DNA from: Gaetbulibacter sp. 4G1
GTDB lineage: Bacteria > Bacteroidota > Bacteroidia > Flavobacteriales > Flavobacteriaceae
Reading direction: 5' to 3'
Assembly (NCBI RefSeq): GCF_002741945.1
Contig: NZ_MDVN01000022.1
Location: 930,001 to 994,000, forward strand
Length of the DNA: 64,000 nucleotides
Numbering within the stretch: the stretch's first letter is position 1; the number at the start of each line of letters is the position of its first letter. The notes under the pieces are model-generated. The model was not told the DNA's origin. It made no database searches and worked only from the letters and a program-made list of their open reading frames with translations. Shown here piece after piece: positions 32,240-40,267 of the stretch. A program made the position numbers and the translations under genes.

Positions 32240-32545
32240 ATGAGCGATTTAAAAAGATTAATTAAAAATTTGGACGATAACACTAATTTTAAAACAAGAT
32301 TTGAGCAAGAGCCTGTCAATGTTTTGAAAGAGGAGTTGCAAAAAAGCCACCCTATTTTAAATGAAAGAATATTCTTGATAGTTGTTCGTCTTGTAGGCGG
32401 AGCTCTCTTGCTTTCAATAGTTTTAGGAGCATATATGCTATTTGGAAAGGAAGCTGAAGAAGTGGATAGCTTTTTTGTAATGATTGCTTCAGCTTGTATA
32501 GGTGCTTTAGCAGGCTTGTTAGCGCCTTCTCCAAGAGAAGTTTAG
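32240..32545 (+). CDS. Small two-helix membrane protein of unknown function
   Basis: The 101-residue protein has a charged N-terminal cytoplasmic part (MSDLKRLIKNLDDNTNFKTR, then a second helix) and two membrane segments, about residues 44-67 (FLIVVRLVGGALLLSIVLGAYM) and 77-94 (FFVMIASACIGALAGLLA). It ends in PSPREV. No family is recognised. It is 28 bp ahead of the 456-residue unknown protein on the same strand and is probably cotranscribed with it. Confidence 0.6.
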   Translation: MSDLKRLIKNLDDNTNFKTRFEQEPVNVLKEELQKSHPILNERIFLIVVRLVGGALLLSIVLGAYMLFGKEAEEVDSFFVMIASACIGALAGLLAPSPREV

Positions 32546-32573
32546 TAAATATTATAAATAAAAATCAATAATC

Positions 32574-33944
32574 ATGTCAGAAAAACTATTTGAAAGAGCT
32601 TGGGGACATTACACAACGGTCCTACAAAACCTAATTGACAAAGGAACTCCCAAAGCAGGAGTGTTTCAACCATTCAACTTTGCAACATTATTACCCTATA
32701 ATGCGTCTAAAAAAAACTACAATAATTTTCTCTTATATAATTTGTCAAATTATATAGCTCCTACACAACCTTCTTATAGCAATGATAAAATGGATGAGAA
32801 AGTTTTGACACATCCTTCAAAATTGGAAGATGCATATGCAAATTTTTTAGATGAATTTAATGAACTTCTTTTAAAGTCACTTAGTAGTGACTTAAGAAGG
32901 AACTATGATGTAATGAAAGATGAATTGAATATAGAGCAAAATGGACTAAGAGATTATTTAGTATATGTAAATGATGAGTGGAATAGGCACAGGACAAGAA
33001 ATAATATTCCTGAAGATCGTTGGAAGTCAGAAAAAGTAATTTTTGAAAGAGAATTTGGTTACTCTATGCAAATTGACAGGTATAAAGAAGAAATAAAACG
33101 TATAAATGTAAGAATAAACGCTTTTCTTAAATCAAATATATCTCGCGAATTGTGGAGGTTAGTAGATGCAAAAGCTTATTTTGATGATTCAAATTATTCT
33201 GTGTTACTTCCTCCTTCATCTGTATTTGATGATAATATAAATAGGCATTATTGGAGGAAATTCAAAATGCAATTCCCAATTATGGATATAGATGAGTTCT
33301 TAACTAATTCAGCGAAAGCAGAAAGCTATTTTAAAACTCAATCTGAAGATTATTCTAGAGTTGAGACAAAATGGAAAGTAAAAACAAAAGCAAAATGGGG
33401 AATTTTCTCAGGGGGAGGAAGTGTTGAAAAAAGAAAACTGGAAGAACTTACCGAAAAGGAGCATTTTGAATTTAATGTATCATTTGAAAGATTTGAAGAA
33501 ATTGAAATATTTCGAGACAGATGGTTTCAAGATTCACTATTTGGTACTATTGGAAAAAAATTTCCAGAATATTGGGGGCCAAATGGGGCCTTAGGAGCAA
33601 TACCATATTCTATTGTAATGGCAAGAGGGACAAAAATAACTGTTAAAACTAGTGAAGAATATAAGAAAGTTTTAGAGAAATACATAAAAGGAGGCGGGTC
33701 ATTCGGTTTTGGGTCATTCTTTTCAATTGGAGGCAACTATAGTAGGGATGAAAAATATATGAACTTCAAAAAAGAAGAGCAAGGTTTTAGTTTAACAGAT
33801 GGCGAAAACACCATTCGCATATTAGGGGCTCGTGTTAGAAGGTTTAATTGGGATAATGATTTTTATAAAGATTACTATTCTTCTATTTCAGATGATGATT
33901 TGAAAGATTCAGTTGATTTTCTTAATAAACAAGAAAGTAAATGA
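32574..33944 (+). CDS. Large soluble protein of unknown function
   Basis: The 456-residue protein has no signal peptide and no membrane helix. The first 200 residues are helical and charged. The C-terminal half (about 255-435) contains WKVKTKAKWGIFSGGGSVEKR, then FNVSFERFEEIEIFRDRWFQDSLF, then IPYSIVMARGTKITVKTSEEY and a Gly-rich GGGSFGFGSFFSIGGNYSRDE. This order (a small-residue GS segment, R..W....LF, then P..IVMAR) recalls a widespread uncharacterised family in cyanobacteria and fungi, but I cannot name it. Its stop overlaps the next ATG by four bases (ATGA), coupling it to a lipoprotein gene. Confidence 0.65.
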   Translation: MSEKLFERAWGHYTTVLQNLIDKGTPKAGVFQPFNFATLLPYNASKKNYNNFLLYNLSNYIAPTQPSYSNDKMDEKVLTHPSKLEDAYANFLDEFNELLLKSLSSDLRRNYDVMKDELNIEQNGLRDYLVYVNDEWNRHRTRNNIPEDRWKSEKVIFEREFGYSMQIDRYKEEIKRINVRINAFLKSNISRELWRLVDAKAYFDDSNYSVLLPPSSVFDDNINRHYWRKFKMQFPIMDIDEFLTNSAKAESYFKTQSEDYSRVETKWKVKTKAKWGIFSGGGSVEKRKLEELTEKEHFEFNVSFERFEEIEIFRDRWFQDSLFGTIGKKFPEYWGPNGALGAIPYSIVMARGTKITVKTSEEYKKVLEKYIKGGGSFGFGSFFSIGGNYSRDEKYMNFKKEEQGFSLTDGENTIRILGARVRRFNWDNDFYKDYYSSISDDDLKDSVDFLNKQESK

Positions 33945-34261
33945 AATGTAGTTTAATTGTTTCCTTACTTTTAGCTTGTCTTAGTAGTTGTGTTTCTATT
34001 AAGACCTATCAACTTGATAGGTATTATAGTGAAGATGTTGCAGATCCTGGCAGAGTAATTCTTCAACAAAAACTGGATGGATTAATGGAAATCCTTGATG
34101 ATGATTGTAGTAAATCAAAATTATCCTATGTCGTCAATGGTCAATACTTAACTCTTAAAGTCAAAAACAGATGCGAGTCAGAATTAGATTCAATAATATA
34201 TTATACTCTTTGCAATAAGTTTTCAACTAAGAATTGCGGAGAAGTAATAAAAAAGCATTAA
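33941..34261 (+). CDS. Small lipoprotein of unknown function
   Basis: The 106-residue protein has a lipoprotein signal peptide with lipobox LSSC (MKCSLIVSLLLACLSSC). The mature part is short and soluble, with four cysteines (near residues 55, 78, 91 and 98) that could form two disulfides. It overlaps the upstream 456-residue gene by ATGA. No family is recognised. It is likely an envelope partner of the upstream protein. Confidence 0.6.
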   Translation: MKCSLIVSLLLACLSSCVSIKTYQLDRYYSEDVADPGRVILQQKLDGLMEILDDDCSKSKLSYVVNGQYLTLKVKNRCESELDSIIYYTLCNKFSTKNCGEVIKKH

Positions 34262-34263
34262 TA

Positions 34264-34279
34264 GATTCCGAAAGGAATC
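34264..34279 (+). other. GAAA-capped hairpin after the lipoprotein gene
   Basis: GATTCC-GAAA-GGAATC, a perfect 6-bp stem with a GNRA tetraloop, starts 3 bp after the stop codon. No T tract follows. It resembles the two GAAA hairpins after nrdA and may stabilise the 3' end. Confidence 0.55.
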
Positions 34280-34375
34280 AAAGCGGAATAAATTTAAAGT
34301 GAAAAATTCTTTAATTATTATGACAATATTACTTTTTTACTTGTAAAAATAAGGTATAACTTTTAAGTATATATT

Positions 34376-35359
34376 ATGAAAATAAAAATTCTTTTTTTAC
34401 TAATTTTTATTAGTACCGTTAGCCATGGCCAGTATTTTCCAAAGAAACAAATGGTAGATTCTATAATAACCAGTAATAAACTATTTAATGAGGTAAGTGT
34501 TGAAGGAGGTAGCTATATTTGGTTGAACTCATACATTCTAAGAAAATCTGCTCAAAATTATTTTGCAGATAAAAATTCAAAACTTGGAAATAAGGGAGCT
34601 TCTTTTGTATTTACTTCTCCTAAAGATAAAGCATCTTCTTTTGCAATAAATGCAGGATTAATTGTCGGGTTTAATAAAGTTATTATAATTGATAAAGAAG
34701 TAAAATATATAAAAAAAGCAATTCTACCTTTTTTGCAGTACGATAGAAATACCTTAATTGATAGCGAGCAGTCTAATCTGTTAACAGGGTTAAGTGCTAT
34801 ATACAATATGGCTGAATATTATAAAATAAGTAACAAATCGAAGTTTAATATATCCTTAAAAGGAGGTGTTACTTATAGAAAAGATTATGAAAATGATGTT
34901 GAAGCACTTCAAAGTAGTTTTATATTTTCTCCTCACTTTGCAGAATTAAACGATAAAGACGAATTGATAGGAACATGGTTTGGAGCTAAATCTCCATTTG
35001 ATATTGGTGTGAATCTAGGATTTGAATATGATTATAGATTTAATAACGATATAAAGGCTCTAAATGGGAACTTATTTAGAACATTTTCTAATATGTCAGC
35101 ACAATTAAAAGCGTCCAGTTTTACTATGTCTTTTGGATGGCAATATAGATATTTGCTTGCCAATTCAACAGACTTTGGTAAAGATAGCTTTTCATTAATA
35201 ACTTTCAAGACAGAATACAAACCAAAGATAAGAGGGAATAAGAATATACTAGATAGTATTGAACCAACCATAGGAATTATCCATGAAAACGGGGAAAATC
35301 CAACGAATGGGTTTAATGATCAAGCATATTGGGCATTAGTTTTGGAACTAAAAATTTAA
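34376..35359 (+). CDS. Exported beta-rich protein, possible outer-membrane barrel
   Basis: The 327-residue protein has a signal peptide (MKIKILFLLIFISTVSHGQ). Alternating hydrophobic strands follow throughout (FNISLKGGVTYRK, FDIGVNLGFEYDYRF, FTMSFGWQYRYLL, FSLITFKTEYKPKI), and the end strand is AYWALVLELKI. The strand pattern fits an outer-membrane barrel, although it does not end in Phe or Trp. No family is recognised. A 114-bp spacer precedes it, so it may have its own promoter. Confidence 0.55.
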   Translation: MKIKILFLLIFISTVSHGQYFPKKQMVDSIITSNKLFNEVSVEGGSYIWLNSYILRKSAQNYFADKNSKLGNKGASFVFTSPKDKASSFAINAGLIVGFNKVIIIDKEVKYIKKAILPFLQYDRNTLIDSEQSNLLTGLSAIYNMAEYYKISNKSKFNISLKGGVTYRKDYENDVEALQSSFIFSPHFAELNDKDELIGTWFGAKSPFDIGVNLGFEYDYRFNNDIKALNGNLFRTFSNMSAQLKASSFTMSFGWQYRYLLANSTDFGKDSFSLITFKTEYKPKIRGNKNILDSIEPTIGIIHENGENPTNGFNDQAYWALVLELKI

Positions 35360-35497
35360 ATTATAACAAAAAATATATATTCTTACAAGAAAGAATCAAA
35401 TGATAAAAACTTGGAGTGTGAATAATATTATAATGATGCTAGATATAATTTATTTTAAAAATTAGATTAAATTTATAAACCAACTAAATTAAGTATT

Positions 35498-36136
35498 ATG
35501 AAAAAACAAACACTTACACTAGTAACCATTATAGGTTTTTTTGCTGTAATTATAATTTTGCTTTTAAAAGATAGTGAACCCACTGTCACAAATGTATATT
35601 GTGGTGAAAAATCACCTCTTAGGCAACCTATTTGTCGAGTACAGCCTACACCAAATTCGATTGATTCAGCTGACGATGTAATGTTATACTATAAAGTTGA
35701 CGATAATTACAATTATCAAACACTTTTATTTAATCCAGAAGTTGAATATCAGCACACTATAATTGGTCGTTTTGAGGGACAATACCTAAGTAATAATAAA
35801 TACCAATTAAATAAGTTACACGTAAAATGTTTCGGCCTAGGAAAAGTTTCTAATTATTATATGGTAAGTAAAATAAAAGTTAAGGATGAAACTAATGCAA
35901 ATCACATATTTTTTGAATTTGAACTATCAAGGATAGGTGATAGAGATAGAAGTGATAATGTAGATTATATATATGGAGAAGAAGGACATAGGAATGAAGA
36001 TTCATTAATTTTAGATGCAGGTACATTAATTGATTTTGAAGTAGATATTTCTAATTTACCTAAAGATGAGCAGGAAAAATTCACAGGAGGAGGCTACGAA
36101 TGTAATGGTATAGTCATAGTAGGTGGAGGAAGATAA
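35498..36136 (+). CDS. Membrane-anchored protein of unknown function
   Basis: The 212-residue protein has one N-terminal membrane segment (residues 6-23, TLVTIIGFFAVIIILLLK). The periplasmic part contains Cys pairs (YCGEKSPLRQPIC near 35-47; CFGLG and ECNG later) and ends in a glycine-rich VIVGGGR. No family is recognised. It is followed 16 bp later by the TPR-LytTR gene in the same direction, so a sensory or regulatory link is plausible. Confidence 0.55.
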   Translation: MKKQTLTLVTIIGFFAVIIILLLKDSEPTVTNVYCGEKSPLRQPICRVQPTPNSIDSADDVMLYYKVDDNYNYQTLLFNPEVEYQHTIIGRFEGQYLSNNKYQLNKLHVKCFGLGKVSNYYMVSKIKVKDETNANHIFFEFELSRIGDRDRSDNVDYIYGEEGHRNEDSLILDAGTLIDFEVDISNLPKDEQEKFTGGGYECNGIVIVGGGR

Positions 36137-36152
36137 TATAGACATGTAATTT

Positions 36153-37694
36153 TTGAAAAAAAAAGAAGTACTTATATTAATTTTTGCAAGTTTTATAGTT
36201 TCTATTTGTTATGGACAAGACTATATAGATAGTACCTTTATGGCTTTACGTAGTTATGATTTAAAAAAGGCCAATAATGCTATAGATAATATAGAAAACC
36301 CTCAAATCAAACTATTATTTTCAAATCAAGTTAAATATTATAAGAAGGGAGAGTTAGATTTTTTGCGATTAGATACTATTTTAAATAGGGATATTAGTAA
36401 AAAGAGCTTAGCTACGCTCAATATTTTAGAAGCAGATTACTATTATTTAAAAAAAGAAATAATTAAAAATAAGTATATTTTTAAAAAATATTTTTCAGCA
36501 CTAGAAATTGCAAATGAGTTAAAGGACACATTATTAATTACTGAAGTATTAAGAAAACTAAACTCCCATCTTTTATATAGATCTAGAGATACATTAAGTA
36601 CAAAAGCATTTTTAAAAGAATATAAAAAATTCTCTAAAGTTTCTGAAACAGATAGCTATTGGTATAATTATATTTCAATAGGTTATATGTATATGCTAAC
36701 AGAAAATAATTTTAATTCTGAAGACAAAACCCAAATAAAGAAACTGTTTAATAATATTTATGCAAACTCAATAATAAAAGAACAGCCTTTATTACTTGCA
36801 AAACTTCATCAGATATATGGTATTTATTTATCTCATTGGTTAAAGGATTATGAAAAGGCTAATAAGTTTAATATGAAGGCTTATGGGGTTTATAAGAGAA
36901 GTCCTATTTGGTTTGCTCAAAAAGGACTTAAAGGCTTAGAGTATAATACAAATATAAATTACTATAAAAACAAAGAGTATAGAAAAGCAATACCTTTTTT
37001 TATAAAAGATTTAAATCGAGATAAGGAACCAATACTACTTATGTACACTAATGAATGGTTATTCAAATGTTATGAAGGATTAAAGCAATATGATAGTGCA
37101 CATTATTATTTTAAAAAAATGGTTGAGGTCAAAGAGCAAATGAAGCAAACAGAAAATGCAATTAATATCCGAAAATTTAGTGATAAATATAATTTTGAAA
37201 AGAAAGAACAAGAGCTTGCTCAATTAGGCAAGGAGAATTCTTCTCTCGAAAAAAAAATTTTCACAATACTTCCAATACTAGGCATAATATCACTTATCCT
37301 TATTTTCATTTTCTACCTCTACAAACGTTACAAAAAGAAAAGTAATATTTTAGAAGAAGAACAATCAGAAACTCTTCAAAAACTGGATGAGCTTAAAAGT
37401 ATTGTTATTAAAAATCATATTGTTTTAAAAGATAAAACTAAAGTTTATATTTCAGATTTGATGTATGTAAAATCAGATGACCATTATTTAGAAGTAGTAA
37501 CACAGAATGATAAAAAGCACACGGTTAGAGGAAAGCTTAGTCAAATAAAAGAAGAGTTACCGCCAAATTTTATACAATGTCACCGCTCTTATATTGTGAA
37601 TTCTAATTTTATAAAACAGGTGAATGCTACGTCTTTGGTGTTGATAAACAAAGAACAAATCCCGCTATCTAGGAGCTATAAAAACAAATTTTGA
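36153..37694 (+). CDS. TPR-transmembrane-LytTR regulator
   Basis: The 513-residue protein starts with TTG (36153) and a signal-like segment (KEVLILIFASFIVSICYGQ). A periplasmic TPR-like region (about 25-345) follows, then a membrane helix (about 372-392, FTILPILGIISLILIFIFYLY), a short coiled coil, and a C-terminal LytTR DNA-binding domain (about 418-513: VYISDLMYVKSDDHYLEVV, HTVRGKLSQIKEELPPNFIQCHRSYIVN, LSRSYKNKF). This is a one-component membrane regulator common in Flavobacteriaceae. It probably responds to an envelope signal and controls nearby genes. No ATG in frame gives a proper N-terminus. Confidence 0.8.
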   Translation: MKKKEVLILIFASFIVSICYGQDYIDSTFMALRSYDLKKANNAIDNIENPQIKLLFSNQVKYYKKGELDFLRLDTILNRDISKKSLATLNILEADYYYLKKEIIKNKYIFKKYFSALEIANELKDTLLITEVLRKLNSHLLYRSRDTLSTKAFLKEYKKFSKVSETDSYWYNYISIGYMYMLTENNFNSEDKTQIKKLFNNIYANSIIKEQPLLLAKLHQIYGIYLSHWLKDYEKANKFNMKAYGVYKRSPIWFAQKGLKGLEYNTNINYYKNKEYRKAIPFFIKDLNRDKEPILLMYTNEWLFKCYEGLKQYDSAHYYFKKMVEVKEQMKQTENAINIRKFSDKYNFEKKEQELAQLGKENSSLEKKIFTILPILGIISLILIFIFYLYKRYKKKSNILEEEQSETLQKLDELKSIVIKNHIVLKDKTKVYISDLMYVKSDDHYLEVVTQNDKKHTVRGKLSQIKEELPPNFIQCHRSYIVNSNFIKQVNATSLVLINKEQIPLSRSYKNKF

Positions 37695-37712
37695 AATTGT
37701 ATTTTTGTTTTT

Positions 37713-38162
37713 ATGTTAGAACCATTTGACGATACCTATTTTATGAAACGCGCCCTTCAAGAAGCTGAGGCTGCTTTTGAGAAGGGGGAAATTCCCGTTG
37801 GCGCTGTAATTGTTATTGATAATAAAATTATTGCTCGTGGACATAATTTAACTGAAACATTAACTGATGTTACAGCACATGCAGAAATGCAAGCCATAAC
37901 GGCTGCGGCTAACTTTTTAGGAGGAAAGTATCTACAGAACTGCACCTTGTACGTAACGTTGGAGCCTTGCCAAATGTGTGCAGGAGCTTTGTATTGGAGC
38001 CAGATATCTAATATTGTTTATGGTGCTAGGGATACTGAACGTGGTTGTATTAATTTGAAAACCAAATTACACCCAAAAACAATTATTAAAGGAGGCATTT
38101 TGGCTGATGAAGCTTCTGAGATTTTAAAACGGTTTTTTATTGAAAAACGAAATTTGAATTGA
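37713..38162 (+). CDS. tadA: tRNA-specific adenosine deaminase TadA
   Basis: The 149-residue zinc deaminase converts the A34 wobble base to inosine in tRNA-Arg. The active site is HAE (residues 56-58, proton-shuttle Glu58) and PCQMC (85-89). Also typical are ALQEAEAAFEKGEIPVGAVIV, ARGHNLTE, YVTLEPCQMCAGALYWSQI, YGARD and the C-terminal LKRFF. It differs from the Fcy1-type enzyme at 17024 in having the TadA HAEM motif and lacking the WxEDIGE tail. It is 18 bp after the LytTR gene. Confidence 0.92.
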   Translation: MLEPFDDTYFMKRALQEAEAAFEKGEIPVGAVIVIDNKIIARGHNLTETLTDVTAHAEMQAITAAANFLGGKYLQNCTLYVTLEPCQMCAGALYWSQISNIVYGARDTERGCINLKTKLHPKTIIKGGILADEASEILKRFFIEKRNLN

Positions 38163-38206
38163 CCTTAATTATAAGTCCTAGCACGACCAAAAATAGAATT
38201 CCCAAA

Positions 38207-38443
38207 TTATTTACGTATATCGCCTTCACGCTCACGCATTTTATCAAGATTTTCTTTAGTAAGCATATAATCTTTTACATTTTTATCTTTCCAGCGGTAA
38301 TAAGAAAATAAAGGAAACACAATTAAAAATAAAGTAACAACACCGAAACCAATTAACTTTTGAGAGTATTCGGTTTCCATAAAATATCCGCAGCCTACTA
38401 ATCCGATAGATACAAGTAAAAAGAAAATGATTAAATACTTCAT
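38207..38443 (-). CDS. Small membrane protein coupled to the ClC gene
   Basis: The 78-residue protein has two membrane helices (about 2-20 and 31-48) and a charged cytoplasmic tail (YYRWKDKNVKDYMLTKENLDKMREREGD). Its ATG shares one base with the ClC stop (TAATG), so it is translationally coupled to the channel. No family is recognised. It may be an accessory subunit of the channel, inferred from coupling only. A C in VGCGYF is not a convincing lipobox because hydrophobic sequence follows it. Confidence 0.6.
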   Translation of the reverse strand: MKYLIIFFLLVSIGLVGCGYFMETEYSQKLIGFGVVTLFLIVFPLFSYYRWKDKNVKDYMLTKENLDKMREREGDIRK

Positions 38444-40221
38444 TAGCTAGTATAGTTAATTAATTCGCGTCTGTACGCAGTTAGTAATTTTGATTTTGAA
38501 ACAAACCCATAATAACATCCGTTTTTAATTACAGGTAAATTCCAGGCACCAGAATCTTGAAATTTCCGCATGACTTTTTGCATAGAGTCTTCTTCGTAAT
38601 TAATATAATCTGGTGGATTATGCATAAAGGTTTCTACTGATGTGGATTCGTATAACGATTGATCAAACATGATAGTTCGTATATCATCTAATAAAATAAT
38701 ACCTACCAAATTATTTTGCTTATCTATCACTGGAAATAAGTTTCTACTTGATTTCGCGACACCTTTATGCAACATTTCGCCCAATGACATTTCTGGATTT
38801 AGTATGCTAAAGTTCTTTTCAATAACGCTATCCAATTTCATAAGTGTGAGAACACTTTTATCTTTATCATGAGTTAATAAAGCGCCTTTTTCGGCAAGCT
38901 CTTTGGTGTAAATAGTATGTTCTACTACATTTTTTGTAATGATGAATGACATGGAAACCGTTATCATTAAAGGCACAAACAGTTCGTAACCACCAGTAAT
39001 TTCTGCGATTAAGAAAATGGCTGTTAATGGTGCGTGTAGTACACCAGCAATTAAACCAGCCATTCCAATAAGTGTAAAGTTTGCTTCGGATACATTAAAC
39101 CCCAATCCTATGTTATTAATAATTTTTGCAACTACATTTCCTAAAGCACTACCCATAACCATTGTTGGAATAATAATTCCACCGGCACCACCTGCTGCAA
39201 ATGTTGTAGTCATTGCAACTGCTTTAAAAATGGTGACACCAAATAAAAGGGCTATTACAACCCAAATGTTCTCGGTATAAGCATCAAAAGGTGTTTTTCC
39301 CAAAGCTTTTAAATGGTTGCCACTAAAGAGATCATTAATAAACCCAAAACCTTCGCCATATAGCGGTGGAATAAAATAAAGCATAATACCAATGGCTAAA
39401 CCTCCAATAATAAGCTTCTGCCCGCTAGTTTTAAATCGTTCAAAAAATGTATTAATAGCAAAATATATTTTTGAAAAATAGATAGATGCTACGCCAGTTC
39501 CTATGCCTAAAACAATATAAAAAAGCGTGTCTTTTATGGTGAATTTATCAGAAATTGTAAAGTTGAATAGAACTTCATCTCCTAAAAAAAAATATGATGT
39601 TAAAACGGATGATACAGATGCTATTAATAATGGAAGCAATGAAGCAAAGGTTAAATCTAGACTGAATACTTCTATAGCGAAAATAATAGCTGCAATGGGC
39701 GATTTAAAAATAGAAGCAATAGCGCCTGCTGCTGCACAGCCAATAAGTAAGTTTTTTGTTTTTCTATCAACATGAAATAATTGCCCAATGTTTGAACTTA
39801 CTGCCGAAGCCGAGGCTATAGCAGGACCGAGTAAACCAACCGAACCTCCAAACCCTACTGTTAGTGGCGCAGTAATTAATGGCGTAAATATTTTGCTCCG
39901 TTTTAATAGTCCGTTTTTTTTTGATAAAGAATATAGTATTGATGGTATAGCATGTTCAATAGGTTTTTTTGACACATGTTTTACAAATAAATAAACTAAC
40001 CATAAACCTAAAATTGGCAATATAAAATAGATACTGTTTTGGGTTAAAACTGCTACCTTTTCTAAAACCCATTCAATACTAAACGTTATATTCTTTATGG
40101 TAACCGAAACTAAACCTGATAGTAACCCAATTAAAATACTGAGAAAAAACACAAAGTTTTTTTGAGATACATACTTGTACCTTAAAATAAGCAAACGTTT
40201 TATAAAGGATTGTTTAGGCAT
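38443..40221 (-). CDS. ClC family chloride channel with CBS domains
   Basis: The 592-residue membrane protein has about 12 helices of the ClC fold followed by two CBS domains (about 470-590: SRNLFPVIDKQNNLVGIILLDDI, AWNLPVIKNGCYYGFVSKSKLL). ClC motifs present are GFGGSVGLLGPAIASAS (about 123-139), FKSPIAAIIFAIEVF and FAAGGAGGIIIPTMVMGSALG. Where ClC proteins have the gating glutamate (GxEGP, or GLEAP in many Bacteroidota), this protein has Leu131 in GLLGP. This predicts loss of proton coupling and a passive anion channel. ATG 40221 was chosen over an upstream in-frame extension that would overlap the aspS terminator. Confidence 0.88.
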   Translation of the reverse strand: MPKQSFIKRLLILRYKYVSQKNFVFFLSILIGLLSGLVSVTIKNITFSIEWVLEKVAVLTQNSIYFILPILGLWLVYLFVKHVSKKPIEHAIPSILYSLSKKNGLLKRSKIFTPLITAPLTVGFGGSVGLLGPAIASASAVSSNIGQLFHVDRKTKNLLIGCAAAGAIASIFKSPIAAIIFAIEVFSLDLTFASLLPLLIASVSSVLTSYFFLGDEVLFNFTISDKFTIKDTLFYIVLGIGTGVASIYFSKIYFAINTFFERFKTSGQKLIIGGLAIGIMLYFIPPLYGEGFGFINDLFSGNHLKALGKTPFDAYTENIWVVIALLFGVTIFKAVAMTTTFAAGGAGGIIIPTMVMGSALGNVVAKIINNIGLGFNVSEANFTLIGMAGLIAGVLHAPLTAIFLIAEITGGYELFVPLMITVSMSFIITKNVVEHTIYTKELAEKGALLTHDKDKSVLTLMKLDSVIEKNFSILNPEMSLGEMLHKGVAKSSRNLFPVIDKQNNLVGIILLDDIRTIMFDQSLYESTSVETFMHNPPDYINYEEDSMQKVMRKFQDSGAWNLPVIKNGCYYGFVSKSKLLTAYRRELINYTS

Positions 40222-40234
40222 GTTTAAAGCTACT

Positions 40235-40261
40235 AAAAAATCCTGCAATTTGCAGGATTTT
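40235..40261 (-). terminator. Terminator between aspS and the ClC gene
   Basis: AAAAAATCCTGCA-ATT-TGCAGGATTTT: a stem of 7 core pairs extended by A-T pairs, with a 3-nt loop and an A6 tract that reads as U6 on the minus strand. It lies 6 bp after the aspS stop. Confidence 0.85.
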
Positions 40262-40267
40262 AATTCG

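Noticed and set aside
32059-32319. 86-residue antisense ORF
   Set aside because: It overlaps dxs start and the 101-residue gene on opposite strands, has low-complexity composition, and has no supporting motif.
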